A DNA stretch of 64,000 bases, taken from positions 66,578,471-66,642,470 of the forward strand of contig NC_087063.1 in NCBI RefSeq assembly GCF_963678635.1. The letters are read 5' to 3'. Below are positions 30,901 through 39,206 of this stretch, in pieces; positions within the stretch are counted from its first letter, which is position 1, and the number at the start of each line of letters is the position of its first letter. The notes beneath the pieces are model-generated. The model ran no database searches, had not been told where the DNA came from, and worked only from the letters and a program-made list of their open reading frames with translations. Position numbers and translations under genes: made by a program. The stretch is from Symsagittifera roscoffensis (taxonomy: Eukaryota; Xenacoelomorpha; Acoela; Convolutidae).

Positions 30901-32057
30901 ATTTTTTACGATGTATTTTTTTTCAATTAAATCACTGTCTTCTCAAAAAATTGTAACTTATTTACACATTTAAAATAAAATTCGAAACAATGCTTGTATT
31001 GAAAAAAAAAATTTCATCAACGAGCTTGATTATTCAAGTATGAAAGTGATTTGGCGTGCTTTTTTTCAGTGATTATTTGCAACAATATGGGGCCGACCAA
31101 GAATTGCCCTACATTTCAAACAGTCTGAAATTCTTCATAGAAGTCTACAAACTCACTCAATTCATCCACCAAGACCAACACGATGACGTTGTACTTAGAC
31201 GAAAACTAAACGGCATCATCGACATTTACGTCGACTGTCATACTTCTGATGAAAAGATTCAGATCGAAACTTCAAGCGAACAGGCTGCAAAGATGTTGCG
31301 ACAGTGTCAGATGTTCATACGAGGGTCAAGTAACAAAGGTCAAGGCAGAGGTCACCACTTGGAAGAAGTGTCCGAATTTGTTCAGACTGCAGATTTAATC
31401 AAAGAACAACTTCTGCAATTCTGGAGTGCATTTTGGAAGAAGCGAAACGCGGCTAAAGGTCAGAAAAGGAGTCAACATAAGGAAAAAAGTTTGATGGATA
31501 TGGATCTTTTAGATGAAGATAACAAGGAAGGCGCCCCAGAGGAGTTTCAGATCCTGTTTGAGATGCCGAAGCAGAAACCAGTCGGGAACCAGTTCGGATC
31601 CAGCGTATCATTTACACTATTGGAGGGGATCAAATGGAAGGTAATTTTCTCAACACATCATTAGTTTCAACTATTTAGGGACTTTGCTGAAAAAATATTT
31701 GTTTGAACTCTAGATCAAATTGAAAAAATTGTTGCAAAAGAATGTTTGCACAACAATTTTTTTGTGGTCTCCGTTTGCATTATAACCTTTGATACTAGTT
31801 GTCATCAAACCATTAATTTTTTGATAAAATATATTGTCTGGTTATCTAGTCTTTGTGGTTAAACAGATTTGAAAAAAAAATTATTTTTGTTTATATATCT
31901 CCAATTGAAAGAAAAAATTTGGACCTGAGATTGAACTCATTTGCAGGGTTTCACAACGGACGAGACTAGTTCTCGCGACAACCTGGATATCTTCGGGGGT
32001 GCCTCCGCCTCACAGGGTGGGAGGGGGTCTGCCGCTTTGGCAACCCAGGCAGAGTAA
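15827..32057 (+). CDS. RGS22: RGS22, regulator of G-protein signalling 22 (complete, 10 exons)
   Basis: Ten exons (15827-15951, 21341-21526, 21852-22027, 22291-23757, 24405-24671, 25277-25568, 29609-30206, 30672-30856, 31070-31640, 31947-32057) sum to 3978 nt, an intact frame of 1325 codons plus stop. Vertebrate RGS22 is about 1260 residues. Seen: an N-terminal DNLEDLLACDDIFLDFFNVFL segment of the RGS22 N-terminus type, a WVKNERLVFFLQ block, an acidic stretch near residues 310-330, and four RGS-like helical modules at roughly 375-480, 595-740, 910-1010 and 1075-1215. Family knowledge: RGS22 is an atypical multi-RGS protein of testis and ciliated cells reported to bind G-alpha 12/13 and 11. 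GAP activity is not implied by these degenerate modules. All splice sites are GT-AG and every phase matches. Confidence 0.92.
17022..17191. repeat. inverted repeat, 17-bp arms, 136-bp spacer
   Basis: AATTCGTAACAAGCGAC (17022-17038) is the exact complement of 17175-17191. The left arm is preceded by a partial direct copy (CGACAATTCGTAAT at 17001). May be a small foldback element within RGS22 intron 1. Confidence 0.65.
17219..17380 (+). mobile_element. short (internally deleted) copy of dispersed element D
   Basis: Carries both ends of the element seen full-length at 39358-39895: left end TTGTTCCGACTTTCGATACG...GGAATATTTGTGCTCGGGGTGG and right end AGGCAGTCGGAACATTCAGG...GATACGAGCAGTCTTGTT. Only ~160 bp in total. 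The ends are almost identical to those of the long copy, so it is a deletion derivative. No coding capacity. Confidence 0.7.
18600..19700 (+). repeat. diverged ~175-bp satellite array
   Basis: About six degraded units, each with a GTGCTGTCAG/ACTCTCAGG-type block, TTGCCTCCAAATATGACTGC-type block and TTTTTGAGATATGACGTTTT-type block followed by a poly-T/Lys-like AAAAACTT stretch. A better preserved monomer stands alone at 2110-2300. Spacing varies (roughly 130-190 bp). Confidence 0.55.
20400..20700 (+). mobile_element. partial, diverged copy of dispersed element D
   Basis: Shares the central part of 39358-39895 (TATCTGTGATCATTTT, AAATCGTTCCAAATTGGTT, GCAAAATCTATC, TTGGGGATGAT) but lacks both ends. 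Frames open through here are incidental. Confidence 0.5.
21341..21526 (+). CDS. RGS22: RGS22 exon 2
   Basis: Acceptor CATTTTTAG, donor GTATAT at 21527. Encodes RFDRLTGTLV followed by REAILRWVKNERLVFFLQT. The latter corresponds to the conserved EEGIKWIKKER-type block of RGS22, and it directly continues the exon 1 alignment, so no coding exon seems missing from intron 1. Confidence 0.85.
21852..22027 (+). CDS. RGS22: RGS22 exon 3
   Basis: Starts after AAG at 21849-21851 and ends before GTACTT at 22028. Encodes LYLEYKLCRYLVRPLRP, matching the segment after the previous block in RGS22, then a Ser/Arg/Asn-rich stretch likely disordered. Ends one base into a codon, matched by the exon at 22291. 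Confidence 0.8.
22291..23757 (+). CDS. RGS22: RGS22 exon 4 (large): acidic linker, RGS1, start of RGS2
   Basis: Acceptor TTTGTTCCAG ending at 22290, donor GTAACT at 23758. 1467 nt. After a Ser/Glu/Asn-rich linker with an acidic run (EEDENFEDDEEIAIEE), RGS module 1 begins at about 22930 with NREIMKEFTKFLQGTQGE and NFWIDCEQF, and ends with WVPRFVIYC. Module 2 starts near 23596 (SENIVSLIM) and continues into exon 5. Confidence 0.9.
23758..24404 (+). other. RGS22 intron 4
   Basis: AT-rich intron. I see no further coding, RNA or repeat signal in it. Confidence 0.6.
24405..24671 (+). CDS. RGS22: RGS22 exon 5: rest of RGS2
   Basis: Acceptor CTTTTTTCAG ending at 24404, donor GTGAGT at 24672. Encodes AQYLYWQDMLELMEAEQR and further helices ending ITENILKQLKSR. 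The YLYWQDM segment occupies the position of the FW-x-D helix of an RGS fold. Phase 1 in and phase 1 out. Confidence 0.88.
24672..25276 (+). other. RGS22 intron 5, nothing recognisable
   Basis: AT-rich intron with no visible repeat or coding signal. Confidence 0.6.
25277..25568 (+). CDS. RGS22: RGS22 exon 6: linker
   Basis: Acceptor ATGTTGCAG, donor GTTACT at 25569. Encodes QWIDYAVKDSETLESS, an Asp/Gln/Thr-rich linker, and a helical LAEKQLRLQNAFQIAQDI segment. Leaves AG for the codon completed by exon 7. Confidence 0.83.
25569..29608 (+). other. RGS22 intron 6 (4 kb) with repeats and an inverted-end element
   Basis: Contains a B-box-like GGTGTTCGGGTCC (26266-26279) that may be a tRNA-derived SINE trace. 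Diverged units around 26830, 27140, 27490 and 27665 share AAACTACYCWGCCAAATCTGA. There are dispersed CTTGTGTTTGCGAAGCGCAG motifs (28125, and a GCAAAGCTCCGCTTTGC palindrome near 28606) and the 747-bp element at 28802-29548. Confidence 0.55.
28802..29548. mobile_element. 747-bp element with ~36-bp terminal inverted repeats
   Basis: Left end ATCCCGCACTGACAAAAATGG (28802 on) and right end CCATTTTTGTCAGTACGGGAT (to 29548) are inverted repeats, 3 mismatches in 36. The interior has three 40-bp tandem units (ATGAAAAAAG at 28841, 28881, 28921) and many copies of ATCGATTTAAAT or close variants, mostly in the right half. No transposase, so a non-autonomous DNA transposon is likely. I could not define a target duplication, so the superfamily is open. 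Confidence 0.75.
29609..30206 (+). CDS. RGS22: RGS22 exon 7: basic segment and RGS3
   Basis: Acceptor GTTGTTTTAG, donor GTGAGT at 30207. Starts with a Lys/Arg-rich, probably nuclear-localisation or nucleic-acid-like basic stretch (ARKRKKKKKVRK), then a charged helix, then RGS module 3 (SLTRDFVKYCESYEGFNT, FLEIQKYNKLV, ending FYEGHKWSQD). Confidence 0.88.
30207..30671 (+). other. RGS22 intron 7
   Basis: AT-rich intron. The upstream frame remains open for 23 codons into it before a stop at 30276-30278. Nothing else is visible. Confidence 0.55.
30672..30856 (+). CDS. RGS22: RGS22 exon 8: start of RGS4
   Basis: Acceptor TTCTGTTTCAG, donor GTAAAT at 30857. Encodes VAEKIIPPMWVRRRVEN and STFSKMLAKETTSQECRD, the first helices of RGS module 4. 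If the donor is not used, a TAA at 30858-30860 would end a shorter form. Phase 2 exit joins exon 9. Confidence 0.87.
31070..31640 (+). CDS. RGS22: RGS22 exon 9: rest of RGS4
   Basis: Acceptor TTTTTTCAG ending at 31069, donor GTAATT at 31641. Encodes YLQQYGADQELPYISNSLKF, FIEVYKLTQFIH, a conserved EQAAKMLRQCQMF block and FWSAFWKKR, closing RGS module 4. An acidic C-terminal linker follows (MDMDLLDEDNKEGAPEE). Confidence 0.9.
31947..32057 (+). CDS. RGS22: RGS22 terminal exon 10
   Basis: Acceptor CATTTGCAG ending at 31946. 36 codons, Gly/Ser/Ala-rich (DIFGGASASQGGRGS), then stop TAA at 32055-32057. Phase 0 entry matches exon 9. Confidence 0.8.
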   Translation, partial: GFTTDETSSRDNLDIFGGASASQGGRGSAALATQAE

Positions 32058-33214
32058 TGTGATGAGACCTCAAAAGTAAAAAAAAAACGTCTTTGCACGC
32101 TGCTTGAAGTTTATTTTCTCAAAAATTCACAATCATGTGGTTCCAATATCACATATATTTCCAATTCATACCGCGAGATCATTTACAGAACCCAATTCAT
32201 GTGGAAAAAGATTCAATGCAAAAGTATAAAGAAAATTAAGGCTTACAGAATATTGAATCAATCTGATATTCAATAATGGGGATTTTTATGTGAAATCTAC
32301 AAATTCAGTTTTCATACTCTTATTTGTCTTTTTTTCATAACCTTCATAACCCTTCTCTCATAGAGTCGATTGGTTTACTATGATCTCCATATACTTTGTC
32401 TTAGTCCACCACTTGTTTCAGGTATCCAGCTATAGTTTTGTTAACTTTGCCCATGTTTCAGACAATGGATTTCTATGAGAGCCACATTATGAACAATCAG
32501 CAATCGCAATGAAACGAGACAATGCCGGACCACATAATTGCAGCTTTAAAACATTTTAAATTTGGTGCCGCGATCTCTATCCAGGTCTAATTTCGAAGCC
32601 GATTCTGAAGTTATAATTGATATAGAAAATTAAAGACGCTTCTTAATAATTAACAACTTCATAAACCCAAAGTTTCTGAAAAAGTCTTTTAGCTTAAGTC
32701 CTACTGGTAACTGCACAGAGAAATCTAGAAAAAAACAACCCCTCCATACCTCTCATCAAAATGATCTCGATCTCGACATGAATCTATGCTGCTAATCGTT
32801 ATTTTTCAAATTACTGGTAAATTGTTTAAAAGAATTATCTGGATGTGATTTTGATGCGTACGGAAACTAACATGTTATCATAAGGCGGTATAGTCAATTT
32901 TTTAAATATCGGTAATCTACAAGTCTTTAATTTGCAAAAAAAAATTTCAAAGCTTTTGAGCACCTTTCTACGTACTGGCTCATTTCTATCAATGGTCATT
33001 TTTGATTAACTGTTAATGAACGATTTGAAGACATTTTTTCAGATCAAGTGATTTTTATTGATTTTTACTGTATAGAAAGTCTTTTAAAAAGCTCAATCTT
33101 AAATAAGTTTTCGTCAAAAACTTTTCTTCCGATATTGTTTCATCATTATTTAAGTTCAGTTAGTTTTATCAAAAGGGGGTTTTATTCAAAAAAGTGCGAT
33201 AAAGTAAAAAAAAC
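32058..33214. other. downstream of RGS22, no recognisable features
   Basis: AT-rich sequence after the RGS22 stop. An ATTAAA near 32629 could serve as a weak polyadenylation signal. Nothing else is supported. Confidence 0.5.
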
Positions 33215-34225
33215 TGTTTTGTAACTAGAAAAAAAATTGGTCAAAACAATTTTTTTCTGGTTTTCCTTATTATTAGTGAGACTTTTGCAATTCAGTTATG
33301 CCGAAGTTTTTATTTTGTTAATCAACTGCAACAAAAAAAGTACAACAATAGATAATCTGTGACATAAATATCAGTGCATACTTAAAAGCTGCATACTTAC
33401 ATGTAACTAGAAAACTCTTTATTTCTGACCTGAAATACTTTTTATCTCATCTGATTTCTGGTCTGAAATTCTTTTTGAAATGTTTAAGTTCTTTTGTAAC
33501 TAAAAAATAAAAAAATTGGTCAAACAATTTTTTTTTTCTGGTTTTCCTTGATATTACTAAGACTTTTGCAATTCAGTTCTGCTGATGTTTTTATTTTGTT
33601 ATTCAATTGCAACAAAACAAAATACAACAATAGATAATCTGTGACATAAATATCAATGATTTGAAAGCTGCCTACTTACACGTACCGAGAACATTTTTAT
33701 TTCTGACCTGAAATACTTTATAATTAATCTAATTTCTGGTCTGAAATTCTTTTTGAATTGTTGAAGTTCTTTTGCAACTAAAAAATATAAAAAAAATGGT
33801 CAAACAATTTTTTTCTGGTTTTCCTTGATATTACATAGACTTTAGCAATTCAGTTCTGCTGATGTTTTTATTTTGTTATTTAATTGCAACAAAACAAGTT
33901 GCAACAATAGATAATCTGTGACATAAATATCAGTGATTTGAAAGCTGCCTACTTACACGTACCGAGAAAATTTTTATTTCTGACCTGAAATACTTTATAA
34001 TTAATCTAATTTCTGGTCTGAAATTCTTTTTGAATTGTTTAAATTCTTCTGCAACTAAAAAATAAAAAAAATGGTCAAACAATTTTTTTCTGGTTTTCCT
34101 TGATTTTACTAAGACTTTTGCAATTCAGTTCTGCTGATGTTTTTGTTTTGTTATTCAATTGTTATTCAATTTATTTTGTTTTCAATTGGTCTGAAATTCT
34201 TTTTGAAATGTTTAATTAAAGCAGG
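33215..34225. repeat. ~277-bp tandem array, about 3.5 units
   Basis: The block GGTCAAACAATTTTTTTCTGG recurs at about 33239, 33519, 33798 and 34073. Each is followed by TTTTGCAATTCAGTTCTGC, AACAATAGATAATCTGTGAC and TTTCTGACCTGAAATACTTT blocks. The last unit is truncated. The first copy is the most diverged. Confidence 0.8.
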
Positions 34226-34302
34226 GATTTTCTTAAATTTTTTTTTCTCATCTTAATTCTGCTCAGACCTTATCTAAATCTAGGCTACTTCCGGCTAGCA
34301 AA

Positions 34303-34376
34303 AAGTCTCCTGGTATGACTCGAACCCCCGACTCTCAGTTTTATACGCGGTTGTGCTAATCACCAGGCTACAGGCC
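34303..34376 (-). repeat. tRNA-like SINE head (A and B box)
   Basis: Read on the minus strand: TAGCCTGGTGATTAGCAC (A-box/D-arm type) and GGGGGTTCGAGTC (B-box/T-arm type) at tRNA-like spacing. Acceptor and T stems do not pair convincingly, so this is a tRNA-derived SINE or tRNA pseudogene rather than a working tRNA. Confidence 0.5.
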
Positions 34377-34390
34377 TTGCTGAACATTGC

Positions 34391-35024
34391 TAGTTTTATT
34401 GAAATGAAACTTGTTATAACAAGTGTTAGCTTGGATTGTTTTGCCACTGTTATTGTGTATACTCGAAGCATGTTTATTTCGTTGCGGTTGAGCAGTGAAC
34501 TGATTTCTGATTTTTTTTTCCAGAAACTGTTTATTACGAAACTAGAAAAGAAATAGATCACTTGTGCACAGAAAATATGAGAAAACTAGGCTAGATAATT
34601 TATTGAAAAGTTTTTATCTAGAAAAACAGCCTCCGTTGGGTACGGGTATGCAAAAATTTTAGAGCAAAACTTTTTTAACATCAATAAGAAAATGTAGGTT
34701 GGACAAAGAAATTAATATTTCCACTGATATGGGTAGTTTTTGATCGAAACATTTTATTGGTTTTGCTCAGTTCGCAGTTTTTTTGTCATTAATTCATTAT
34801 GTAACCATTGTCTCCAAAGAACTCCTACTTCTTTCACTTTATTATCTGAAGCTGACTCAAAGCGTGCAATACGTTGATATCCTTTAATTTACTGCCCTAC
34901 TGCTTAAACATAACTTAAACTGAAATAGGCTCATAACTAAATTTGATCTAAGATTCTTTTATTCACCTCAGTTTTACAGTTTTTGTAATTTTGCTCATGC
35001 ATAAAACAGAGGAAGAAAAATTAC

Positions 35025-35027
<3 letters not shown>
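34391..35027. other. AT-rich spacer, nothing recognisable
   Basis: No coding, RNA or repeat signal identified between the SINE head and the dinucleotide repeat. Confidence 0.5.

Positions 35028-35083
<56 letters not shown>
35028..35083. repeat. (AT)28 dinucleotide microsatellite
   Basis: Uninterrupted AT dinucleotide tract of 56 bp. Confidence 0.98.
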
Positions 35084-35085
<2 letters not shown>

Positions 35086-35629
35086 ATAGTTTTTGTTTTA
35101 TTTTGCGATGTACTTTTAATTGATTTTCAATTGCTGCAACTTTTGCAATGATGACTTTGTTTGACCAATACGATTTTGATGAAATTTTGTCAGAAAAAAT
35201 TGATCCATTTAAACAAGTAATTTCAACTTTATTTGAAAACTAAATTTTCTTTTGATGATTAGACAAAATAATTCCCATTTCGCGCTTGAATCCCATAACT
35301 TTTTCTTAGGTCAGTCAGGATCAAAATTCCCACTTTCAGCTCAAGATTTTGATTTTTTTAATGAATAAGGGAAATAACCAAGTCAACTATAAATTAGCCT
35401 TGCACCAGACAATGTAACTGCTATAAACTTGAAAAGCTGTTCAAAAATAGAAGGAAATTATTTCAATTGACACCAGTATTCAATTGCTCTCAATTTGCTG
35501 CATTTTGTGTGCTCTGTCTACAAAAGCTAGCCTGAAAGCAAAATTTTTTTTCTGACTGACTTATATGGCCAGTCAAGTTTAAAGTTTTATTAAACCTTAT
35601 TGTTAAACAATTGTCATTTTTTTCTTATT

Positions 35630-35795
35630 GTCAAAATTACGTGCGAACTTATACTTTCATATATTTCGCGTCCGAATCAACATTGTTAAGTTTCGCGTCC
35701 GAATCAACATTGCACGTAAATTTTTCCTTATTTGTCAAATTTACGTGCGAACTTATACTTTCAAACTTTTCGCGTCCGAATCAACCTTGTTTAGT
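35630..35795. repeat. 107-bp imperfect tandem duplication
   Basis: TTACGTGCGAACTTATACTTTCA and TTCGCGTCCGAATCAAC occur in both halves, with an extra copy of the second block between them. An inverted TTGCACGTAAATTT is also present. Confidence 0.75.
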
Positions 35796-36449
35796 TTCTC
35801 AATATTCATAACACTGTAGTTAAAACACTGTAAACGGCTTTCTAGACAAAAGTTTCAGCAAGATATTTCAGAGATTTCATTATTTTCTTATTCAAATTCA
35901 TATGTTTATACATTGGCATGTCAACATATCGAAACATCATTTTGCCGAAATTAACAAGTGTCACCTTGCCAAAAACCGTATTATTTTTGATTTGGTTGGC
36001 TGCATCGATTACAGCGCTAAGGCAAAGCTGTTCTCATTTTTGTATACAAAAGACAAAATCTTTGTAAAATAATGTGTAAGAAATTACACATGCCTACTAG
36101 AATGACTTTGTTATTATCTAATTATCCCTGATAATAATGGTTCTGAAAAAATGATATAACCTCAGCCGACAATTAAAATAAAATATCCGCGTTTCGCCAA
36201 ACTGATTCTTCACTGTGCTGAACTTACACCGTTTATATATATAAGCTGAGATTATTATAAAATTCTCAGCCAAAAATCTTTATTACAATTTTACAAGCGT
36301 AAAAATTTGTTAATAAAATTAGATACTAAAGCTCAAGGACTATTTTAAATACAGTTAATTTTCATCACCAGGTGACAAATTTAAAATTGAACTTTTATTC
36401 TATAACCGATTCAGGAATACTAGCAGAGTAACAAAATATTTTTGTTCGT

Positions 36450-37032
36450 TTTTCGAAGTAAGTGATGAAATATTTGTGCTCGGGATGGTATTTTATTCTC
36501 CAGACAAAGACGGACGGATGAAATATTTGTGCTCGGAATGGTATTTTTATTCTCCAGACAAAAATAGACTAGCTGTTTTTGACGGATTTTCTTAATACCT
36601 TTCGAAAGATATTGACCTGAACTCAGTTATGTGAGGATATTTCATCTGTGATCATTTTGCCGAATTGACATCCTTTAAACCCACTATAAATTCGAGTTCA
36701 GGCCAATAATTCTCGATTGATCTAGAAAAAAGTTCCGTAAAGATTGCTTTTTCGGGAAATTTGGGATAATTAACGCTTGATATAATTCGTCCTAATAACG
36801 TGCCAGCGGAGTTTTAGTACGTCCTAAAAATCGTTCGAAGTTGAATTGAGGCCTTTAATTTGGTCTTTGTGATATTTTGCTATATGCGAAATTCATCACT
36901 TTTTCTTTTACGAAATGATTGGGGAGATGGTTTTCAAGAAAAATTCAAAAAAAGCATTTTCTCAAAGCTAACACCACTCCATAGACCATAAAATGCAGTC
37001 GGGTCATTGCCCTGATACAAGCAATTTTGTTA
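36450..37032 (+). mobile_element. diverged full-length copy of dispersed element D
   Basis: Has the GAAATATTTGTGCTCGG block (duplicated within the element, period ~55), TTTCGAAAGATATT, ATTTCATCTGTGATCATTTT, a GGGATAATTAACG centre and the end TGCAGTCGGGTCATTGCCCTGATACAAGC. More diverged than 39358-39895. Confidence 0.6.
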
Positions 37033-37057
37033 AGATGTATTTTATTTTTGAGACCAT

Positions 37058-37860
37058 GATACTGATATAAATTCAAGAAGAAAATTGTTGTAATTTTAAG
37101 CTGTTGTTTATGGATGCCAATCGCTCTAAATTTTTTTAAGAACTAAACGAAGACGAGGACAAATACAAAATGGCCACTATGACAATTTATACTATTCAAT
37201 TTACTCAGATTTTTTTGACACCACCAAATATAAAAAGTTTCCAATACACGAAATATTTGAACGATTGAAGTTCATTAAGAAATCCGATCCAGGACAATTC
37301 CTTCTATGAATTCACATTTTATACAAACATGAGCCTCAAATTGAAATAAATCTATGCTTTTTAATTTATTTTGCTTAAATTCATTTTCGTTTAAGCCGAC
37401 ATAATGTAAATTGTCCTGGGATTTCAAAAAGCACTTTTACCATGACACTGACTTCTAATCAACGAATAATTTATTGTTAATTTAAGCTGTGGTTTATGGA
37501 TGCCCTTTCCTCTAGTTTTCTCTTCAACAAATTAAATGACAAATTAAAAATTGCTGCAAAGAATGATTTAATCAATTAAATGGTTTGATGAAATAATTAA
37601 TAATCCTATGTAGGATTATCTGGTTATAATAATCAAGTTATTCAGACTTTTGTGGAAACACAAAATTTTAATAACGTACAATACAAAATAAATGCGAACG
37701 ATTGAATTTTAGTAAGAATTCTGATTCAGGACATTTTTTTCTATGAATTTTTTTTCATACATCTTTGAGCCTTATACTGAAATCAATATAAGCTTTTTAG
37801 CTTTTTTGGCTCAAATAATATATTGCTTAAATCGACATAATGTAAAATGTCCTGGGAGTT
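37058..37860. repeat. diverged direct duplication, period ~436 bp
   Basis: ATAATGTAAATTGTCCTGGGA at 37401 recurs as ATAATGTAAAATGTCCTGGGA at 37837. The preceding blocks (TTTAAGCTGT.GTTTATGGATGCC, GAACGATTGAA, TTCTATGAATT, TGAGCCT) align in the same order. Confidence 0.7.
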
Positions 37861-38129
37861 TAATAGGCGATTTTGCTTTCACCTCCCCCGCCCCAACCAC
37901 GAGATACAAATATCAAATGTACTATGTAACCAATAATTTCTGAAAGTTGTACACATAACAAGAGGGGTTTTAATAGAATAATGAGAACTGGACAAGCAGC
38001 AAAAATTTAAAATACAGAATTTTGCAAGAGGGGGAACGGTAGAAGAGCCAACAAATTTACCTACGAATCCTCAATATATCATTGTAATTTATAGATATTT
38101 ATCTTTTTCATTTCTCTAAGCTGAAGTTT

Positions 38130-38533
38130 CTATTGCCCGAGATCTTTTTTCAACCTCATAATGTCGTTTTCCACGCTTTCCAGTACTTTTGCGAAGTGTT
38201 TTTCTTCGCCCTCTGTTAATTTCAACTCGCCCAATTTTTGCTGTCCTTTCGAAGTTTTTGCTTTCACTCTCAGAAACCCGTGAAGTTTCTGCAATCGCGC
38301 GAATGAAGCCAGGATTGTATCTGAAATCTCTTTAGGTTGTTCAGAAATCAATTTTCTGATTTTCAGTTGTTGTTGGATATCAATTAGCAGCTCAAGTAAA
38401 GAGGTGGATTTTGAGCTCAGTGAGTCGGTCCAGCAGTTAGGAGTGTCTTTCTGCAATTGTTCAATTTCCGTGACCAGTTGTTTGAAGTCGGGAGATTTGC
38501 TTGCCAGTTCGCGCTCCAGTTGAATCAGCTCGT
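38130..38533 (-). CDS. coiled-coil terminal exon
   Basis: Minus-strand acceptor CTATTCAG ends at 38534. 133 codons after two linking bases, then TAG. Composition is Leu/Lys/Glu-rich with heptad-like spacing. Confidence 0.65.
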
Positions 38534-39206
38534 CTGAATAGACAGAAAAATGAAATAGTTTTTGTATTTTGTGTTCTAATTTTTTATTACTTTTTGTTCG
38601 CTTTCAAACCTCAAAAAAACAGCGTTGAATTTTAGTAAAAATTACAAAATTTTCTAGTTTTTCTACGAAAAATGACAAACATGAACTGAAAGGATTGTTT
38701 TGAGAAAAAAAGAAGCTTGATGATCGATTTTTCTGTGATTTTACCTCTGTTTTCTTGTTCTTTCTCTGGCTTTTCAAAAATGCGTTTTCTCTCGTCGGTT
38801 CCGAGAAGCGCTTGTTCAATTTTCAAGTTTCCCGATTCCTTAGCCCACGCCAAAGCATTCTTGCCTTCAACTTTGTAAAGAAGGAATTCTTCTGGAAACC
38901 CTGCATGCAATAGGATTTCCAATGCTTTCGAATCCGCGTCCTTTTTGCGACATATCAATGTCAACAAGGTGTTGTCGTCTGAGTAAATTTTCCCCATTTG
39001 TTCTTCTAAAGTTCCAACTTTCTTGGAAAAATTCAGGGCCCATTGAATATTTTCAACTGAATTGGTTTTGCAGCTTTCATAGACGAGTTCAGAAACTTTA
39101 TTCGCAATTATGCATCGAACATTTTCGCCTATGACGTCGAAAAACCACGAAAGTAAGTCACAAAACTTCTGAGTAGAACTAATTTTCACGATCTCGAAGA
39201 AGAAGT
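38130..39206 (-). CDS. 3' end of an ankyrin-repeat / coiled-coil gene (two exons)
   Basis: Two exons (39206-38745 and 38533-38130) join in phase across a GTAAAA-CAG intron and encode 286 complete codons plus stop TAG at 38132-38130. Exon one carries helical pairs with ankyrin-like signatures (NTLLTLICRKKDADSKALEI, LLHAGFP, GKNALAWAKESGNLKIEQAL). Exon two is almost wholly charged helix (ELIQLERELASKS, LVTEIEQLQ, DIQQQLKIRK, VLESVENDIMRLKKDL), a likely coiled coil. The 5' part would lie beyond 39206, but that side holds element D, a gap and the polymerase remnant; I found no further exons. I do not recognise the orthologue. Confidence 0.65.
38745..39206 (-). CDS. ankyrin-region exon
   Basis: Minus-strand acceptor GCTGTTTTCAG before 39206 and donor GTAAAA after 38745. 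462 nt, entering with two bases and leaving one (G), which joins AC of the next exon to make Asp. Hydrophobic N-terminal part (CDLLSWFFDVIGENV) precedes the ankyrin-like helices. Confidence 0.65.

Noticed and set aside
34303-34376. Functional tRNA gene
   Set aside because: A and B boxes are present, but acceptor and T stems do not pair and no clean anticodon stem can be drawn.
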